DNA of 13,635 nucleotides from CAZLBC01 sp964557575 (GTDB lineage Bacteria > Planctomycetota > Phycisphaerae > SM23-33). The notes under the pieces were generated by a model that searched no databases, was not told where the DNA came from, and worked only from the letters and a program-made list of their open reading frames with translations. Both the position numbers and the translations under genes were made by a program. Within the stretch, counting starts at the first letter, position 1. Each line of letters opens with the position of its first letter. Location: the NCBI GenBank assembly GCA_964557575.1, contig CAZLBC010000115.1:1-13635 (forward strand). The letters run 5' to 3'. Shown piece after piece: positions 6,300 through 13,367 of the stretch.

Positions 6300-7490
6300 T
6301 TACCGCACTTCCACGGCGCACAGGAGGATATCGTCCGCGGCCGCCGCGCTGTCCTGTTGTTCGTCCGCCGCCGCGAGTATCGCGTCGAGGGTCGCCTCGA
6401 GTTCATCCCGGCGGCAGCTTTTCAGCAGGGTGCTCAGGGGCCCGACCGTACCCTCCTGTCCCGGCGGAAAGATCGCCCGGGACAAGCCGTCGGAGTACAG
6501 CAGCAGCCGGTCGCCCTGTTCCAGCGTGACCTTGGCGTAGTCCGGTTCAAGGACGTTGCCCGCGCCCAGGGCCGCCGAGCCGGGCGGTGAGAGGATACTG
6601 ACCTCGCCGTTGCTCCGGACGACCACCGGCGCCGGCTGGCCGCCCGCCGCGAACTCGAACGAGGCCCCGCCCCGTTTCTCCGCCCTGAAGCAGCCGTAGA
6701 CGGCGGCCACGGAGACGGCGGGCAGTTCGCTCTCCAGGTCCTCGTTAAGCGCCTCGATGAAGGAGGTCGGATCGCCGGAGAACTCCTCGGCCACGTAGTC
6801 GGTCAGGAACTTCAGGAGCCCGACGAACATGGCCGCGGAGACGCCCTTCCCGGAGACGTTGCCGAGGAAGATGCCGAGGCCCTCCCTGCGGAGGGGGAAG
6901 AAGGAGATGTAGTCGCCGCTGATGGAGTCGGCATGCCGGTACCGGAAGGCGACCGAAAACCGCTCCGTGGACGGCGGGGTCGCCGGCAGGATCGCGTTGA
7001 GCATGATCTGCGCGCGGCGGAGGTCCTGCTCCATTCTCTTGACGTGTTCCTTGAGCTTGGCCTCGCTTTCCTCGAGTTTTATCTGGAACTGTTTCTTGGC
7101 GGTGATGTCGCGGGAGATGCCGAAGGTGCCGATGACGTTGCCGTCGGGGTCTTTCAGCGGCATCTTGGTGGTGGTCACCCAGCGGTCCTCCCGGTCGCCC
7201 CAGGTCTCCTTTTCCTCCTTGCCGACGACCGGGTTACCGGTCCTGATGATCTCCTGTTCGTCTTCGTAGGCCTGCCGGGCGTGCTCCTCGGAGAAAAAGT
7301 CGAAGTCGGTCTTGCCCTTCGCCTCTTCGGGATCGTCGATGCCGAACTTGTTCGCCTGGTACCGGCTGATGGCGATAAAGCGGCTCTCGCGGTCCTTGAA
7401 GTAGACCGAGTCGGATATGTTGTCCATCAGGACCCGGAAGAGATATTTCTCGTCGGGGTGAAATGATGATGTTCCTTCGCTTTCTGCCAT
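6300..7490 (-). CDS. PAS-SpoIIE phosphatase-like regulator, copy A
   Basis: 396 residues, cytoplasmic. AAGGAG lies eight bases before the ATG at 7490. Residues about 14-130 are a PAS domain (YLFRVLMDNISDSVYFKDRE ... GTFGISRDIT). Residues about 131-165 are a charged helical linker (KLEESEAKLKEHVKRMEQDL), and about 166-396 are a SpoIIE/RsbU-type PP2C domain (ILPATPP, SGDYISF at 191-197, GNVSGKGVSAAMF at 210-222, LLLYSDG at 329-335, ADDILLCAV at 385-393). Such enzymes dephosphorylate anti-anti-sigma proteins in partner-switching control. Here the usual G-D-V-S-G-K-G reads G-N-V-S-G-K-G, so one of the four conserved metal-binding Asp residues is Asn211. Asp193, Asp334 and Asp387 remain. It is 24 residues different (about 94% identical) from copy B immediately upstream. 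No STAS or RsbW-like gene is adjacent. Confidence 0.9.
   Translation of the reverse strand: MAESEGTSSFHPDEKYLFRVLMDNISDSVYFKDRESRFIAISRYQANKFGIDDPEEAKGKTDFDFFSEEHARQAYEDEQEIIRTGNPVVGKEEKETWGDREDRWVTTTKMPLKDPDGNVIGTFGISRDITAKKQFQIKLEESEAKLKEHVKRMEQDLRRAQIMLNAILPATPPSTERFSVAFRYRHADSISGDYISFFPLRREGLGIFLGNVSGKGVSAAMFVGLLKFLTDYVAEEFSGDPTSFIEALNEDLESELPAVSVAAVYGCFRAEKRGGASFEFAAGGQPAPVVVRSNGEVSILSPPGSAALGAGNVLEPDYAKVTLEQGDRLLLYSDGLSRAIFPPGQEGTVGPLSTLLKSCRRDELEATLDAILAAADEQQDSAAAADDILLCAVEVR
6751..7425 (-). repeat. 675-bp identical tract, copy A
   Basis: By eye, this stretch matches 8155-8829 base for base at a constant offset of 1404. It covers codons 23 to 246 and adjoining bases, while the flanks (the first 22 codons and the last about 148) differ in both amino acids and silent positions. 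It is the signature of a recent duplication followed by gene conversion of one part. Confidence 0.85.
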
Positions 7491-7564
7491 GTATATATCT
7501 CCTTCAGTCCTCTTGGAAAACCACGGAAAGGCTGCGGATCCGTCCGGCCAGGCTGCCCGGAACG

Positions 7565-7579
7565 GATCGTAACATTTCT
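7565..7579 (-). promoter_or_regulatory. Extended -10-like box shared by both paralogs (copy A)
   Basis: On the minus strand this reads AGAAATGTTACGATC and matches the box upstream of copy B (8949-8963) at 13 of 15 positions. It contains TG-n-TACGAT, an extended -10 arrangement. It lies 74 bp before the copy A start. Confidence 0.35.
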
Positions 7580-7606
7580 TATAGCGGCATGAGACCGCAT
7601 TATCAA
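7578..7606 (-). promoter_or_regulatory. Sigma70-like promoter for copy A
   Basis: TTGATA (7601-7606), a 17-base spacer and TATAAG (7578-7583) on the minus strand. Both boxes match at 5 of 6 positions. The spacer contains GCGG/CCGC arms that may be an operator. This suggests copy A is transcribed on its own from the 213-bp gap after copy B. Confidence 0.55.
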
Positions 7607-7703
7607 GTGATACGAGAGGGGGAAGGGTATCCCGCTGCCTGTTTCCCGCGGCTTTTTCCGTTTTTTCCCCGGTTGTTTTATCCGCTGTTGCCGTGCCTGT
7701 GCG

Positions 7704-8894
7704 CTACCGCACTTCGACGGCGCAGAGGAGGATGTCGTCGAGGGCGTCCCCGCCGCCGTGCCGCTCGTCCGCCGCGGCGAGTATCGCGTCGAGGGTCGCC
7801 TCGAGTTCGTCCCGGCGGCAGCTCTTCAGCAGGGCGCCCAGGGGGCCGGGGGCGCCCTGCTGTCCCGGCGGAAAGACCGCCCGGGAAAACCCGTCGGAGT
7901 ACAGCAGCACCCGGTCGCCCCGCTCCAGCGTGACCTTGGCGTAGTCCGGTTCCAGGACGTTGCCCGCGCCCAGGGCCGCCGAGCCGGGCGTCGAGAGGAC
8001 GCTGACCTCGCCGTTGTTCCGGATGACGACCGGCGCCGGCTGGCCGCCCGCGGCGAACTCGAACGAGGCCCCGCCTCTTTTCTCGGCCCTGAAGCAGCCG
8101 TAGACGGCGGCCACGGAGACGGCGGGCAGCTCGCTCTCGAGGTCCTCGCTGAGGGCCTCGATGAAGGAGGTCGGATCGCCGGAGAACTCCTCGGCCACGT
8201 AGTCGGTCAGGAACTTCAGGAGCCCGACGAACATGGCCGCGGAGACGCCCTTCCCGGAGACGTTGCCGAGGAAGATGCCGAGGCCCTCCCTGCGGAGGGG
8301 GAAGAAGGAGATGTAGTCGCCGCTGATGGAGTCGGCATGCCGGTACCGGAAGGCGACCGAAAACCGCTCCGTGGACGGCGGGGTCGCCGGCAGGATCGCG
8401 TTGAGCATGATCTGCGCGCGGCGGAGGTCCTGCTCCATTCTCTTGACGTGTTCCTTGAGCTTGGCCTCGCTTTCCTCGAGTTTTATCTGGAACTGTTTCT
8501 TGGCGGTGATGTCGCGGGAGATGCCGAAGGTGCCGATGACGTTGCCGTCGGGGTCTTTCAGCGGCATCTTGGTGGTGGTCACCCAGCGGTCCTCCCGGTC
8601 GCCCCAGGTCTCCTTTTCCTCCTTGCCGACGACCGGGTTACCGGTCCTGATGATCTCCTGTTCGTCTTCGTAGGCCTGCCGGGCGTGCTCCTCGGAGAAA
8701 AAGTCGAAGTCGGTCTTGCCCTTCGCCTCTTCGGGATCGTCGATGCCGAACTTGTTCGCCTGGTACCGGCTGATGGCGATAAAGCGGCTCTCGCGGTCCT
8801 TGAAGTAGACCGAGTCGGATATGTTGTCCGTCAGGACCCGGAAGAGATATTTCTCGTCGGGGTGAAACGATGATGTTTTGTCGCTTTCTGCCAT
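7704..8894 (-). CDS. PAS-SpoIIE phosphatase-like regulator, copy B
   Basis: 396 residues with the same layout as copy A: PAS domain about 14-130, helical linker about 131-165, SpoIIE/PP2C domain about 166-396. GGAG lies about nine bases before the ATG at 8894. The first three differences from copy A are at residues 5, 6 and 22; residues 23-248 are identical; the other 21 or so differences lie between residue 249 and the end, clustered around 378-385 (ERHGGGDAL in place of EQQDSAAAA). Asn211 replaces the usual metal-binding Asp here too (GNVSGKG), while Asp193, Asp334 and the C-terminal Asp387 are kept. It is the upstream member of the tandem pair and is divergent from the GH2 gene across 156 bp. 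The conserved sensor half and diverged catalytic C-terminal part suggest the same input with perhaps different partners, but conversion could also explain this. Confidence 0.9.
   Translation of the reverse strand: MAESDKTSSFHPDEKYLFRVLTDNISDSVYFKDRESRFIAISRYQANKFGIDDPEEAKGKTDFDFFSEEHARQAYEDEQEIIRTGNPVVGKEEKETWGDREDRWVTTTKMPLKDPDGNVIGTFGISRDITAKKQFQIKLEESEAKLKEHVKRMEQDLRRAQIMLNAILPATPPSTERFSVAFRYRHADSISGDYISFFPLRREGLGIFLGNVSGKGVSAAMFVGLLKFLTDYVAEEFSGDPTSFIEALSEDLESELPAVSVAAVYGCFRAEKRGGASFEFAAGGQPAPVVIRNNGEVSVLSTPGSAALGAGNVLEPDYAKVTLERGDRVLLYSDGFSRAVFPPGQQGAPGPLGALLKSCRRDELEATLDAILAAADERHGGGDALDDILLCAVEVR
8155..8829 (-). repeat. 675-bp identical tract, copy B
   Basis: Counterpart of 6751-7425. 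Identity ends at base 8830 (G here, A at 7426, changing residue 22 from Met to Thr) and becomes patchy below 8155. Confidence 0.85.
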
Positions 8895-8948
8895 GTGGTG
8901 TTCTCCGTTGACATAATCCGGGAACGAGGCCGTCTACGGGCGCAGCGC

Positions 8949-8963
8949 GATTGTAGCATTTCT
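8949..8963 (-). promoter_or_regulatory. Extended -10 promoter for copy B
   Basis: On the minus strand this reads AGAAATGCTACAATC, containing TG-C-TACAAT (extended -10; TACAAT at 8950-8955 matches 5 of 6). No good -35 is visible, as is common for extended -10 promoters. It lies 54 bp before the copy B start. Confidence 0.4.
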
Positions 8964-8992
8964 CGTCGTGGTTTGATACCCCCTTGTGAATC

Positions 8993-9021
8993 TTGTATTG
9001 GTTGCCGTACCCGGGCATAAT
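8993..9021 (+). promoter_or_regulatory. Candidate promoter for the GH2 gene with inverted repeat
   Basis: TTGTAT (8993-8998), a 17-base spacer and CATAAT (9016-9021). The -35 is weak (3 of 6) and the -10 matches at 5 of 6. GTTGCC (9001-9006) and GGCAAC (9022-9027) are perfect inverted arms enclosing the -10 box, as a repressor site would. The expected start near 9028 leaves a short leader before the ATG at 9051. Confidence 0.35.
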
Positions 9022-9050
9022 GGCAACAGAAAGACAGGGAGATGACCGGT

Positions 9051-12000
9051 ATGATGACCGACGTGAGAGTAATCGTGATGACTGTGCTGTGTGCCGCCGT
9101 TGCCCCTGTTGCGGCCGGCGGCTTCAGGAATGAGATCGATCTCAACGGCCGGTGGGAGGCGCTGGAAACACGAAACGCCGACCGCCTTCCCGGCGACGGG
9201 GCCGACTGGAAACCCCGTACGGTACCCGAACTGGTTCACGGCGACGCCGTGGGCGGGAGCCGGTGCACCTGGTATCGCCGCGCAGTGACCGTTCCGGCCG
9301 GATGGCAGGGCGGGCGGGTCGTCCTCCGTCTCGGCGGCGCCCGCTACCATCCCGGCGTCTACGTCGACGGCCGGAAGGTCGCCGACCGCCCGGACGGCTG
9401 GACGCCCTTCGCGGTCGATATCACCGACCACGTCCGTTTCGGGGGCACACACACCCTGGCCGTCCGCTGCCGGGACTGGGGGGCGACGTTCGCCGACGGC
9501 TACGCGCTTCCTCCCGACGAGGACGCCGGCTGGCGCGACCTGCGGCGGGTGCCGATGGGCAAGATCATCGCGCCGATCGGGGGCGTATACGGGATGTACG
9601 GGATGTGGGACGAGGTCTCTCTCCATCGGCGCCCCCGCTCCTGCATAGACGACGTGGCAATCGTGACCGCCGTCCGCGACCGCACACTCACCGTCCGCGG
9701 CGGGGTCGTGTCGGGTCGGCCGGGCATGGCGGTCCGGGGCGTCGTCCTGGACGGCGAAACACCGGTCATGACACTTGGTAAAACGCCGGTCGGGAAGCAA
9801 CACCGCTGGTTGCTGGAAGAGCCCTTCGGCGACGTGGCGTACTGGTCGCCGGAGCACCCGCGGCTCTACGTCCTGCGGCTCGTCCTGCTGGACGAAAGGG
9901 GGAAGAAAATAGACGTCTGCGAGCACCGCTTCGGCTTCCGGCAGCTCTGGACCGACGGCCCCGACTTCGTGTTCAACGGCGTCAGGCGCCGCCTGCTGGC
10001 CTCGAGCGGCTGGCCCGCGCGGTCCGACCAGTCGCGGGAAGAGGTCCGGGCCGCCCTGCAGCGGATAAAGGACGCCAACTGCATCGCCTACCGCCTGCAC
10101 ACCCAGCCGTGGCAGCAGAAGTGGCTGGAGATCGCCGACGAGGTGGGGATCATGATCATCGAGGAGGGGGCCCTGTGGTGCGACCGCTCCTACGCCTACA
10201 CCGACGAGCGGTTCTGGAACAATACCCGGGATCACCTGCGGGGGATGGTCCGGCGGGACCGCAACCATCCCTCCCTGGTCATGTGGAGCGTCGAGAACGA
10301 GCTGCTCCACTGCGGGGGCGAGACCGTCGATCCCGATCTCGAGAAAAAGCTCGCCGCCGTCGGTCGCACGCTCAAACAGTTCGATCCGGCCCACCTGGTG
10401 ACCTTCGAGGCGGACCTCGATCCCGGCGGCGCCGCCGACGTCATCGGCCTGCACTATCCCCACGAGATGCCCGAGAACGCCGACTATCCCAATACCGCCG
10501 ACTGGCTGGCCCGGACGGTCAGGACCGGTACCGGCGGGGGGCTGATGGGCAGCCGCCGGAAAAACTTCCACTGGGATCGGAAAAAACCCCTCTACATCGG
10601 CGAGTATCTCTGGGTGCCCCGCCGGGATTACGCCCCCGGCTCCGTGTTTTTCGGCGACCGGGCGTATCGCGACCTGCAGGGCTACAAGCTCAAGGCCAAG
10701 GCACTGGCCTGGCGGCACCAGACGATCGCCTACCGCCGGGCGGGCGTCTCGGGGCTCTGTCCCTGGACCTTCACCGGCAGCGGGGGACAGGTCTCCGCCC
10801 GCGACCGCATCCTCTACGAGACGCAGAAAGAGGTGTACACGCCCCTCGCCGTCTTTCCCCGCCGGCTCGATACCCGGTTTTTCACCGGCGAGACCGTCGA
10901 GCGGACGTTCGACATCTTCAACGATACGCCCGAGACGCGGACGGTGTCTCTCCGCCGGCGCCTCGGTGACGGTCCCGCCGCGACGGTGGGAACGTACACC
11001 CTCGCGCCCGCCGCCCGCCGCGCGGTTTCCTTCGCGATTCACCTGCCGCCGCGGGCCGCCGAGACGACGCTCGCGGTCGACCTGGTCGCCGGCGGCCGCG
11101 CGGTTCACTCCTCCCGCCGGGCGATCGAGGTGTGCCCGTGTCTCGATCTCCGCCCGCCGGCCGGGTGGGACGCGGCGGTTTTGGATACCGCCGGGTCACT
11201 GCGCGAAAAACTCTCCGGCCTGAAGCCCCGGGTGCTGGCGTCGCCGAAACAACTGGCCGATCTCGATTCTGCCCGTACGGTCCTCGTCGTCGCGCCCGGC
11301 GTCCTCCGCGAGAAAGAGGAGGCCGTGCCGGTCGCCGGGAGGCCGGGCGGCGCGGACCTGCTGCGCGCCTATCTTCTACGCGGGGGCCGGGCGCTGATCC
11401 TGGCCCAGGAGACGTTTGCCGGCCTTGCCCGGGGGATTACCACGGTCGATCACGCCTCGACGATGACCTTTCCCGTCGCCGCCGGCCACCCCCTGCTTGA
11501 CGGATTGCGCGAGGACGACTTCAGGTTCTGGCGGGGCGACCACTACGTCTCGCGAAAGGAGATCCGCCGGCCGGCCCGGTCGGGGGGAATCGTACCGGTG
11601 GTCTCCGGCGGCACCAATGCCGTGGCCCAGGGGCCGATCGTCGACCTGCCGGTCGGCGGCGGAATCGCCATCCTCTGCCAGGCACTGGTCGGCGAAAAGC
11701 TGGACACGGAGCCGGCCGCCCGGCGGCTCTTCAGCAACGCCCTGGACTACCTGGCCGGCTACCGTCCCCCGCCGGGCCGCACCCTCGTCCTGGGCGGCGG
11801 CGATGCGTTTCTCGAGGACCTGCGCGACCTGGGCCTTCGGTTCAGGCACCTGCCCGGCGGCCCCGGCCCCGGCGATCTGAAGGATGCTGCGCTGGTGATC
11901 GCCCGCGGCGGCGACGCGGCCATTCCCGGTTCGGCGGCAGCCCTCGGGGCGTGGCTCAAGGACGGGGCGGGGCGCGTGCTCTACTGGCACGCCCCGGACC

Positions 12001-13181
12001 CGCGGGCGTTCGCCGCCGCGGCCTCACCGCTGGGGGCGGCCCGGTGGGGAGTGCGGGAGGCCCGCGGCCCGGTGGTTGTGCGGGAGACCGGCCACCGCTT
12101 CTTCGACGGCATCTGCCGTGAAGACCTGGTGTTCCCCGGCGCGTCCCGCGGCCGGTCCTGGCAGCGGGGATTCGAGCCGGACCCCGGCGTCATTGACCGG
12201 CAGGTCACGCTGAAGGGGCGCGCGGGTAACGGCGAGCGTATCGAGGCCGAAACGATGGCCCTGGAGGGTACGTACGTCGCCGCCCGGGGTAAGGAGGCGG
12301 TCTTCGCCACGACGGGAACGGCGACGACGAGTATCAGCCGGAAGGAGGCCGGCTGGTACGCCCTGGAACTGGTCGGCCGCGGCAGCCCCGCCGCGGGGGT
12401 CTTCCCGGTGGCGGCGGTAACGGTGAACGGCAGGCGGGCGGGGGCGGTATCCATTGAATCGCAGAAGCCGCGTTCCTTCCCTCTCCTCCTTTACCTGCCC
12501 GGCGGTCAGGTGCACCTCGGAATTTCGTTCGTCAACGATGCCACCGTCGGCGGCGAGGACCGGAACCTGTATCTCGACGCGGTGGTCCTCTCGCGCGAGC
12601 GGCTGGAGGGCGGCGGGGTGGCGGTCCTGACCGTACCGGCGGCCGTGGCGGCGATCCCGGTCGGCGCCGGTCACCTGGTAATCGACGGTGTCCGGTGGGA
12701 CCGGACCGGCGGCGCGCGGGGGCGGCGGTTCGCCAACGTACTGCTGCGTAACCTCGGCGCGCAATTTGCCGCCCCCGCCGGCGTTACGACCTGGGTAAAG
12801 GGCGGCCGCTTTTCGCTCGACAGCCGTTCGCCGGGCGTCAACCGGATCGAACGGGGTACGGTCTGCCTGCTGGCGAACGGTGCCGCCGCGGCGCCGTTCA
12901 GGTGCGCGACCGCGGGCCGCTACGAACTCCTGGTCGGCGGGCGATCGTCGCCGGCCGGCGGCGCGTACGCGCGGGTCCGCGTATCCGTCGATGGCACGGC
13001 GGTCGGCGTCGCCGAACTCCGGTCGTCGGTATCCGGCGTATTCTCCGCGGGAACCGCGAAGCTCCCCGCGGGCGAGCACAGCATCCGCCTGGCGTTTATC
13101 AACGACCTCTACGAGGACGGGCAGGACCGTAACGCCTGGGTCGACGCGGCGGGTCTGCGGCTTATCCCGGCCGAAGAGTAG
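9051..13181 (+). CDS. Secreted multi-domain glycoside hydrolase family 2 enzyme
   Basis: 1376 residues. The ATG at 9051 is chosen because GGGAG at 9037-9041 is nine bases upstream; an in-frame ATG at 9042 directly abuts it. A signal peptide is visible (VIVMTVLCAAVAPVAA). Domains, numbered from this start: GH2 sugar-binding jelly roll about 25-195; Ig-like about 197-295; TIM barrel about 300-600 with acid/base Glu417 in NHPSLVMWSVENE and nucleophile Glu518 in PLYIGEYLW; Ig-like about 610-695; GATase-1-like domain about 697-905; a second GATase-like domain about 909-1239, apparently split by a carbohydrate-binding module at about 1064-1182; and a second module at about 1255-1372. The modules end in FVND...EDRNLYLD and FIND...QDRNAWVD, the pattern of Ca-dependent xylan-binding (CBM60-type) modules. 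GH2 includes beta-galactosidase, mannosidase and glucuronidase; the specificity is not determinable here. Both catalytic Glu residues are present, so activity is expected. Confidence 0.93.
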   Translation: MMTDVRVIVMTVLCAAVAPVAAGGFRNEIDLNGRWEALETRNADRLPGDGADWKPRTVPELVHGDAVGGSRCTWYRRAVTVPAGWQGGRVVLRLGGARYHPGVYVDGRKVADRPDGWTPFAVDITDHVRFGGTHTLAVRCRDWGATFADGYALPPDEDAGWRDLRRVPMGKIIAPIGGVYGMYGMWDEVSLHRRPRSCIDDVAIVTAVRDRTLTVRGGVVSGRPGMAVRGVVLDGETPVMTLGKTPVGKQHRWLLEEPFGDVAYWSPEHPRLYVLRLVLLDERGKKIDVCEHRFGFRQLWTDGPDFVFNGVRRRLLASSGWPARSDQSREEVRAALQRIKDANCIAYRLHTQPWQQKWLEIADEVGIMIIEEGALWCDRSYAYTDERFWNNTRDHLRGMVRRDRNHPSLVMWSVENELLHCGGETVDPDLEKKLAAVGRTLKQFDPAHLVTFEADLDPGGAADVIGLHYPHEMPENADYPNTADWLARTVRTGTGGGLMGSRRKNFHWDRKKPLYIGEYLWVPRRDYAPGSVFFGDRAYRDLQGYKLKAKALAWRHQTIAYRRAGVSGLCPWTFTGSGGQVSARDRILYETQKEVYTPLAVFPRRLDTRFFTGETVERTFDIFNDTPETRTVSLRRRLGDGPAATVGTYTLAPAARRAVSFAIHLPPRAAETTLAVDLVAGGRAVHSSRRAIEVCPCLDLRPPAGWDAAVLDTAGSLREKLSGLKPRVLASPKQLADLDSARTVLVVAPGVLREKEEAVPVAGRPGGADLLRAYLLRGGRALILAQETFAGLARGITTVDHASTMTFPVAAGHPLLDGLREDDFRFWRGDHYVSRKEIRRPARSGGIVPVVSGGTNAVAQGPIVDLPVGGGIAILCQALVGEKLDTEPAARRLFSNALDYLAGYRPPPGRTLVLGGGDAFLEDLRDLGLRFRHLPGGPGPGDLKDAALVIARGGDAAIPGSAAALGAWLKDGAGRVLYWHAPDPRAFAAAASPLGAARWGVREARGPVVVRETGHRFFDGICREDLVFPGASRGRSWQRGFEPDPGVIDRQVTLKGRAGNGERIEAETMALEGTYVAARGKEAVFATTGTATTSISRKEAGWYALELVGRGSPAAGVFPVAAVTVNGRRAGAVSIESQKPRSFPLLLYLPGGQVHLGISFVNDATVGGEDRNLYLDAVVLSRERLEGGGVAVLTVPAAVAAIPVGAGHLVIDGVRWDRTGGARGRRFANVLLRNLGAQFAAPAGVTTWVKGGRFSLDSRSPGVNRIERGTVCLLANGAAAAPFRCATAGRYELLVGGRSSPAGGAYARVRVSVDGTAVGVAELRSSVSGVFSAGTAKLPAGEHSIRLAFINDLYEDGQDRNAWVDAAGLRLIPAEE

Positions 13182-13302
13182 GCCGCGGCGCGGGTCGGGA
13201 GGCCGGTTCGACGGTTCGGCGCGGGGTGATGCGGGACTGGGGAAACGAAAAAAGAGGGCATATATCGCCAAAAAACCGATAGATTATTAAGGAAAATTAC
13301 GT

Positions 13303-13319
13303 AAAATCTGTAAGATTTT
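13303..13319 (+). promoter_or_regulatory. AT-rich perfect hairpin upstream of the LamG gene
   Basis: AAAATCT (13303-13309), loop GTA and AGATTTT (13313-13319), followed by one more T. The stem is perfect but AT-rich, so it would be a weak terminator for the GH2 gene 122 bp upstream. It lies 48 bp before the LamG start, where an operator or promoter is also possible. It is the most AT-rich stretch in this part of the window. Confidence 0.4.
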
Positions 13320-13367
13320 TGAGTTGCAGACGGCCATCAGTACGGAGAGCGTCACTGAGGAGAGGGT

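Noticed and set aside
7758..8873. Open frame of 371 codons on the plus strand
   Set aside because: It is opposite SpoIIE-like copy B. A shorter version of the same frame appears opposite copy A, as expected of a shadow, and the composition is atypical for a protein.
8934..11108. Open frame of 724 codons on the minus strand
   Set aside because: It lies opposite the GH2 gene, is rich in Pro, Gly, Arg and Val as expected for the reverse frame of GC-rich coding DNA, and has no recognisable domain. The plus strand encodes clear GH2 motifs.
12024..13271. Open frame of 415 codons on the minus strand
   Set aside because: It is the reverse-frame shadow of the GH2 C-terminal modules, with Arg/Pro-rich composition and no motif or ribosome site.
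13290..13367. Sigma54 promoter upstream of the LamG gene
   Set aside because: TTGCA is present near 13324 but there is no GG at the required distance for a -24 element.
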